Positions 11,899 to 14,832 of a stretch of DNA of 14,832 nt are shown here, in pieces. The notes below the pieces were generated by a model. The model was not told the origin of the DNA, did not search any database, and saw only the letters and a program-made list of their open reading frames with translations. The position numbers and the translations under genes were made by a program. The DNA is from Fibrobacter sp. Its GTDB lineage: Bacteria > Fibrobacterota > Fibrobacteria > Fibrobacterales > Fibrobacteraceae. The stretch is from contig JAEDLI010000057.1 in NCBI GenBank assembly GCA_016295375.1, positions 1-14,832 on the forward strand. Direction: 5' to 3'. Position 1 is the first letter of the stretch. Every line of letters begins with the position of its first letter.

Positions 11899-12927
11899 AT
11901 GACTCAAAGTCCGCCTCCTTTTCGAACGCTTTTCGCTATCGTCGCCGCTATTGTTGCCCTGGGTTATGGTGTACACACCTACATGGATGTGTCAAAAAAG
12001 AATCGTGCCATAGAAGAGGCGAATCGGCTAGTTGATGAATTCAACGAATGCCAGGAGGCGGCAGACTGGAAGTGTTCGGAAAAGGCTGTCCGTGCCCTTT
12101 TAGAAAAAACTCCTGACGATAAAAACCTGCAACTTCATTTAGCGGGCACTCTCTATGAGCAGGAACGCTACGAGGATTGCATAGCCTATATCGGAACACT
12201 GGATTACAAAAACGAAGATTTGGAATTCCTGGAAAAGAAATCGAAATCACTTCTCAAGGAGATGGAAGAATTGGGCATTGCCCGGTCCATGCATTTCCGT
12301 GTAGAATTCGAGGGCCGCCCGAATAGGAACGATGTGTTGGAGGCTTTGTCCGTTTTAGAGGTGGCCTACGACTCCTTGTGTCATCTTTTTGATTTCCGTC
12401 CAGAAAACAAGATGCATGTAGTCTTGTATCAATCTTCTGAATATCAGGGAATAGGGCCAAGGCCAGAGTGGGTTGGGGCCATTTTCGACGGTAAGCTCCG
12501 TATTCCCGTTGGAATGATGCAGTACCGCGAACTTTACCGCCCCGTGATTTTTCATGAACTGACTCATGCCTTTGTCCGTGCCATGACTAGGGCCAAGGTC
12601 CCTCTGTGGCTGAACGAGGGAATTGCCCAGCTTGTAGACGGAAGCCGAAACGACAAGAATCGCCCTTCGGGTTCGCCACCTTCCTTGGACGCCCTTGTTG
12701 CGCCTTTCGTAGGGGAGTCCAGGACCGACGAAGCGTTGAAACTTTACTGGTATTCTTTGGAGATGGTCAAGAAAATGTTCCGTGCTGAGTCTGGGTTGGC
12801 ATCCAGAGAGCAGTTTCTCAAGTTCAAGACTTGCATCCGGGATTTTTATCACGGTGATGTGGACAAGTCCCTCAAGGAGCATTACGGCGTAACATCTCGC
12901 AAATTGTGGGAACAGGTGTCTCGTTAG
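11899..12927 (+). CDS. Membrane-anchored peptidase MA-like metalloprotease
   Basis: The 342-aa protein has an N-terminal hydrophobic segment (about residues 9-27) that should anchor it to the inner membrane with the rest outside. Residues 30-120 are helical and TPR-like (EECQEAADWKCSEKAVRALL-type helices). The catalytic half carries the zinc motif HELTH (219-223) and a third ligand E240 in LWLNEGIAQ, the gluzincin arrangement of the peptidase MA family (Pfam PF13485 type). The substrate is unknown. The ATG at 11899 has no Shine-Dalgarno sequence; a TTG two codons earlier (11893) is less likely. The position of the HExxH and NEG motifs makes activity plausible. It is divergent from ychF, with radC next on the same strand. 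Confidence 0.85.
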   Translation: MTQSPPPFRTLFAIVAAIVALGYGVHTYMDVSKKNRAIEEANRLVDEFNECQEAADWKCSEKAVRALLEKTPDDKNLQLHLAGTLYEQERYEDCIAYIGTLDYKNEDLEFLEKKSKSLLKEMEELGIARSMHFRVEFEGRPNRNDVLEALSVLEVAYDSLCHLFDFRPENKMHVVLYQSSEYQGIGPRPEWVGAIFDGKLRIPVGMMQYRELYRPVIFHELTHAFVRAMTRAKVPLWLNEGIAQLVDGSRNDKNRPSGSPPSLDALVAPFVGESRTDEALKLYWYSLEMVKKMFRAESGLASREQFLKFKTCIRDFYHGDVDKSLKEHYGVTSRKLWEQVSR

Positions 12928-13036
12928 CTAATCGGCGTGGTTTTCAAGCATCCAATGTAAAATTTTTATTCGCTTGGCATATTTCTCCTGAAAAAAGCGT
13001 TTATTACGTAGGCGCTCTTTTTTTCAAGGAGGAATC

Positions 13037-13702
13037 ATGAGCGAACAAAATCTTTTACCCAGAGAAAAAATGCAACAAAAGGGCGTGGGCGCCCTGAACA
13101 ATGAGGAACTTTTGGCCCTGGTACTTGGTAGTGGATGCTCCAATTGCGATGTGTTTCAGCTGTCCCGTAACCTTTCGGACTACCTGTCGACGGTAAACGA
13201 GTTCCCGACAATGAAGGAACTTTTGAAGGTTCGTGGTCTTGGTCGAGCGAAAGCTTCGAAAGTCCTTGCTTGTCTTGAACTTTCATCCCGCTATATGTTG
13301 GGGGCCCGCGCTATCAATGTCATTACCCCCGAAGATCTGGAACCGAGGCTTTCTTATCTCAAGTACGAAAATCAGGAGCACATGGTCCTGGTAACCTTGA
13401 ATTCATCCAATGTAGTCATCAACATCCATGAACTGACTACCGGTCTTGTAAACCAGACTCTGGTGCACCCGCGTGAAACATTTGTCCATGCCATAGAGGA
13501 CAGGGCGGTGTCGGTGATTTTGGTCCATAACCACCCTTCAGGAAGTTCAGAACCGAGTGAAGAGGATTTGCAATTGACAAGGATGATGTGCTCTGCAGGA
13601 AAGATTGTCCAGATACCTGTGATAGACCACCTCATCATCAGCAGGTGCGGCCTTACCAGCTTGTGCCGAATGTATCCGGATATTTTCGAGAAATTCCTGT
13701 AA
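13037..13702 (+). CDS. radC: RadC-family JAMM/MPN domain protein
   Basis: The 221-aa product is a standard-length RadC. The N-terminal third has LPREKMQQKGVGALNNEELL and a helix-hairpin-helix (VRGLGRAKASKVLACLELSSR, about residues 64-85). The C-terminal half is the JAMM/MPN domain with the zinc signature HNHPSG at 164-169, S174 and D177 (HxH-x7-S-x2-D), complete. RadC was once linked to DNA repair, but its biochemical role is unsettled; the JAMM fold suggests a metallopeptidase or nuclease-associated function. The start is fixed by AAGGAGG (from 13027), with the ATG at 13037. No LexA-like box was seen in the 109-bp upstream interval. Confidence 0.95.
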   Translation: MSEQNLLPREKMQQKGVGALNNEELLALVLGSGCSNCDVFQLSRNLSDYLSTVNEFPTMKELLKVRGLGRAKASKVLACLELSSRYMLGARAINVITPEDLEPRLSYLKYENQEHMVLVTLNSSNVVINIHELTTGLVNQTLVHPRETFVHAIEDRAVSVILVHNHPSGSSEPSEEDLQLTRMMCSAGKIVQIPVIDHLIISRCGLTSLCRMYPDIFEKFL

Positions 13703-13781
13703 AAAAACGGGGAAATGCTGTAATTTTTCGTAAACAAAGCAAAAGAAGCGGATGAAATGTGTGCTATTTATCTCATTTTAC

Positions 13782-13800
13782 ATATTCCAATATGGAATAT
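13782..13800. promoter_or_regulatory. 19-bp palindrome, possible operator
   Basis: ATATTCCA (13782-13789) and TGGAATAT (13793-13800) are perfect 8-bp arms around ATA. It lies just upstream of TATATT (13815-13820) and covers the -35 position of that promoter, where no good -35 hexamer exists. This is the geometry of a repressor or activator site for the outer-membrane protein gene. The binding protein is unknown. Confidence 0.55.
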
Positions 13801-13814
13801 AGGGCTGTAAAAGC

Positions 13815-13820
13815 TATATT
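13815..13820 (+). promoter_or_regulatory. -10 element of outer-membrane protein gene
   Basis: TATATT at 13815-13820 would start transcription near 13827, leaving a leader of about 35 nt with AAGGAG (13851-13856) before the ATG at 13862. The -35 region (about 13792-13797) reads ATGGAA and is weak; it lies inside the 19-bp palindrome. Confidence 0.5.
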
Positions 13821-13861
13821 TTGGCGAAAGTATTGGGAAATACCCTCATTAAGGAGACTCT

Positions 13862-14832
13862 ATGAAACGAGTAATTGCGGGATTGGCCTTGGCGCTGGCT
13901 GTTGGCGCCTATGCGGCCCATCCACAGACATTGAACAAGGAAGGCTTTGTCGGTGTAAACAAGACCCAGTCCGGTCAGTCCCTTGGACACTCCAAGCTGG
14001 CGTTCTTCGCCCTTATGGACTATGCCGATGGCTACAATAACCTGAACGGGGCGGGGACTACCGATCCTCGCTGGGGCGAAGTTTCCAAGTTCATGGGCCT
14101 GAGTGCCAATGTTGGTTTTGCCTTGGGTATCTGGCACTATTTCGATGTGGGTATGGCCCTCCCTGTCTTTTACGACAACTTTAGCCTGCCTATCAAGGAC
14201 CCGACGTCCGGGGAAATTGCGAATGACGATGGACGTAAAACGGGTGGAATTGGTAATCTGAAGGCCGATTTGAAGGCCCGATTCCCCCTGCCCGAAGACC
14301 AGCCCATGGACGTGGCCGTGTTCTTCAGCGCCGCTTTCCCTACGGCGGACCAGAACAAGCAGGGCCTGTGGATTCGTGAATTGGAATATATCAACAAGGA
14401 AACGGGCGAGGGTCATGCCTTTGGTACGAGCTCTACGACTATGAAATTCGGTCTTGCCGCTACTGCCGACTTCTCCAAGCTGGACGGTGGAGACGGGCTC
14501 CCGTTCCTGATTCACGTGAACGGTGGCTACCGCTATACCGGCAGCGATGGAAGTGTCTATTTGGGAGTTCCTTTTGTAAGTGCTGCTGCTGAATACTACT
14601 TTATTGATTTCCTCTCCATCTTCGCTGAATATTTCATGGATATCCAGACCGAGAAATTTAATGGGGTTTTTAACGGCCATGTTGACGAGAACTTGGAAAT
14701 GCAGCAATTGACTGGAGCTGTTGTGTTCCATACTCCTGTTGGATTGGACATTCATTTGGGTGCTTCCTACTATCTGGGTGGCGACAATATGGTATCCAAT
14801 ATCACTACGTGGCAGAATGAGGAACGCCAGGG
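13862..14832 (+). CDS. Outer-membrane beta-barrel protein, 3' end missing
   Basis: The frame opens at the ATG after AAGGAG (13851-13856) and stays open to the window end, giving 323 residues. A signal peptide is clear (MKRVIAGLALALAVGAYA, cleavage before AHP). The mature part has alternating, aromatic- and glycine-rich beta strands: FMGLSANVGFALGIWHYFDV, MDVAVFFSAAFPT, TMKFGLAATADFS, FLIHVNGGYRYTG, FVSAAAEYYFIDFLSIFAEY, GLDIHLGASYYLGG. These are typical of an 8- to 12-strand outer-membrane barrel. In Fibrobacter such barrels often precede an OmpA-type peptidoglycan-binding domain, which would lie beyond the window. A long open frame on the opposite strand (14755-13814) is its shadow. Confidence 0.85.
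   Translation, partial: MKRVIAGLALALAVGAYAAHPQTLNKEGFVGVNKTQSGQSLGHSKLAFFALMDYADGYNNLNGAGTTDPRWGEVSKFMGLSANVGFALGIWHYFDVGMALPVFYDNFSLPIKDPTSGEIANDDGRKTGGIGNLKADLKARFPLPEDQPMDVAVFFSAAFPTADQNKQGLWIRELEYINKETGEGHAFGTSSTTMKFGLAATADFSKLDGGDGLPFLIHVNGGYRYTGSDGSVYLGVPFVSAAAEYYFIDFLSIFAEYFMDIQTEKFNGVFNGHVDENLEMQQLTGAVVFHTPVGLDIHLGASYYLGGDNMVSNITTWQNEERQ

Noticed and set aside
13814..14755. A 313-aa minus-strand frame near the right end
   Set aside because: The plus strand carries a signal peptide, ribosome binding site and beta-barrel strands in an uninterrupted frame, so the minus frame is a shadow.

Overview
The window looks like a stretch of a Fibrobacter (Fibrobacterota) chromosome or a close relative. 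This rests on family knowledge: a double-length UvrA, a secreted protein with serine-rich linkers in front of a formylglycine-generating-enzyme-like (FGE-sulfatase) domain, and a Gram-negative outer-membrane protein. No rRNA or other phylogenetic marker is present, so the assignment is an inference.

Layout. Positions 1-2165 are an accessory strip. It holds the tail of a DUF3990-like protein with a one-base-overlapping small partner, palindromic intergenic elements, a 64-aa gene with no obvious partner, a degenerate 12-bp tandem repeat, and a RelE/HigB-type toxin with an XRE antitoxin. Two 90-bp direct repeats (R1 489-578, R2 1857-1946) bracket the orphan gene and the toxin-antitoxin pair. Each repeat runs straight into a near-consensus sigma-70 promoter. 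Positions 2166-7439 encode a 1757-aa UvrA made of two UvrA copies fused head to tail, with four ATPase modules. The second copy is shortened and lacks the UvrB-contact motif of the first.

Positions 7551-10537 hold a secreted FGE-like protein and an overlapping four-helix membrane protein, probably one operon. Positions 10538-10716 are intergenic, with two 7-nt-period degenerate repeats. ychF lies on the minus strand (10717-11814), divergent from a membrane-anchored peptidase-MA-type metalloprotease (11899-12927). radC follows (13037-13702). The window ends inside an outer-membrane beta-barrel gene that starts at 13862 and runs off the end.

Regulatory themes. The hexamer TATATT recurs as a probable -10 element. 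In front of the toxin and uvrA it lies only 4-6 nt before the ATG with no ribosome binding site, suggesting leaderless mRNAs. UvrA (nucleotide excision repair) is the clear DNA-repair gene. RadC carries the historical repair name, but its role is unsettled. No CRISPR array, tRNA, rRNA, transposase or integrase was seen. The best candidates for something undescribed are the promoter-bearing repeats, the asymmetric double UvrA with its unusual leader, and the FGE-like/membrane-protein pair.
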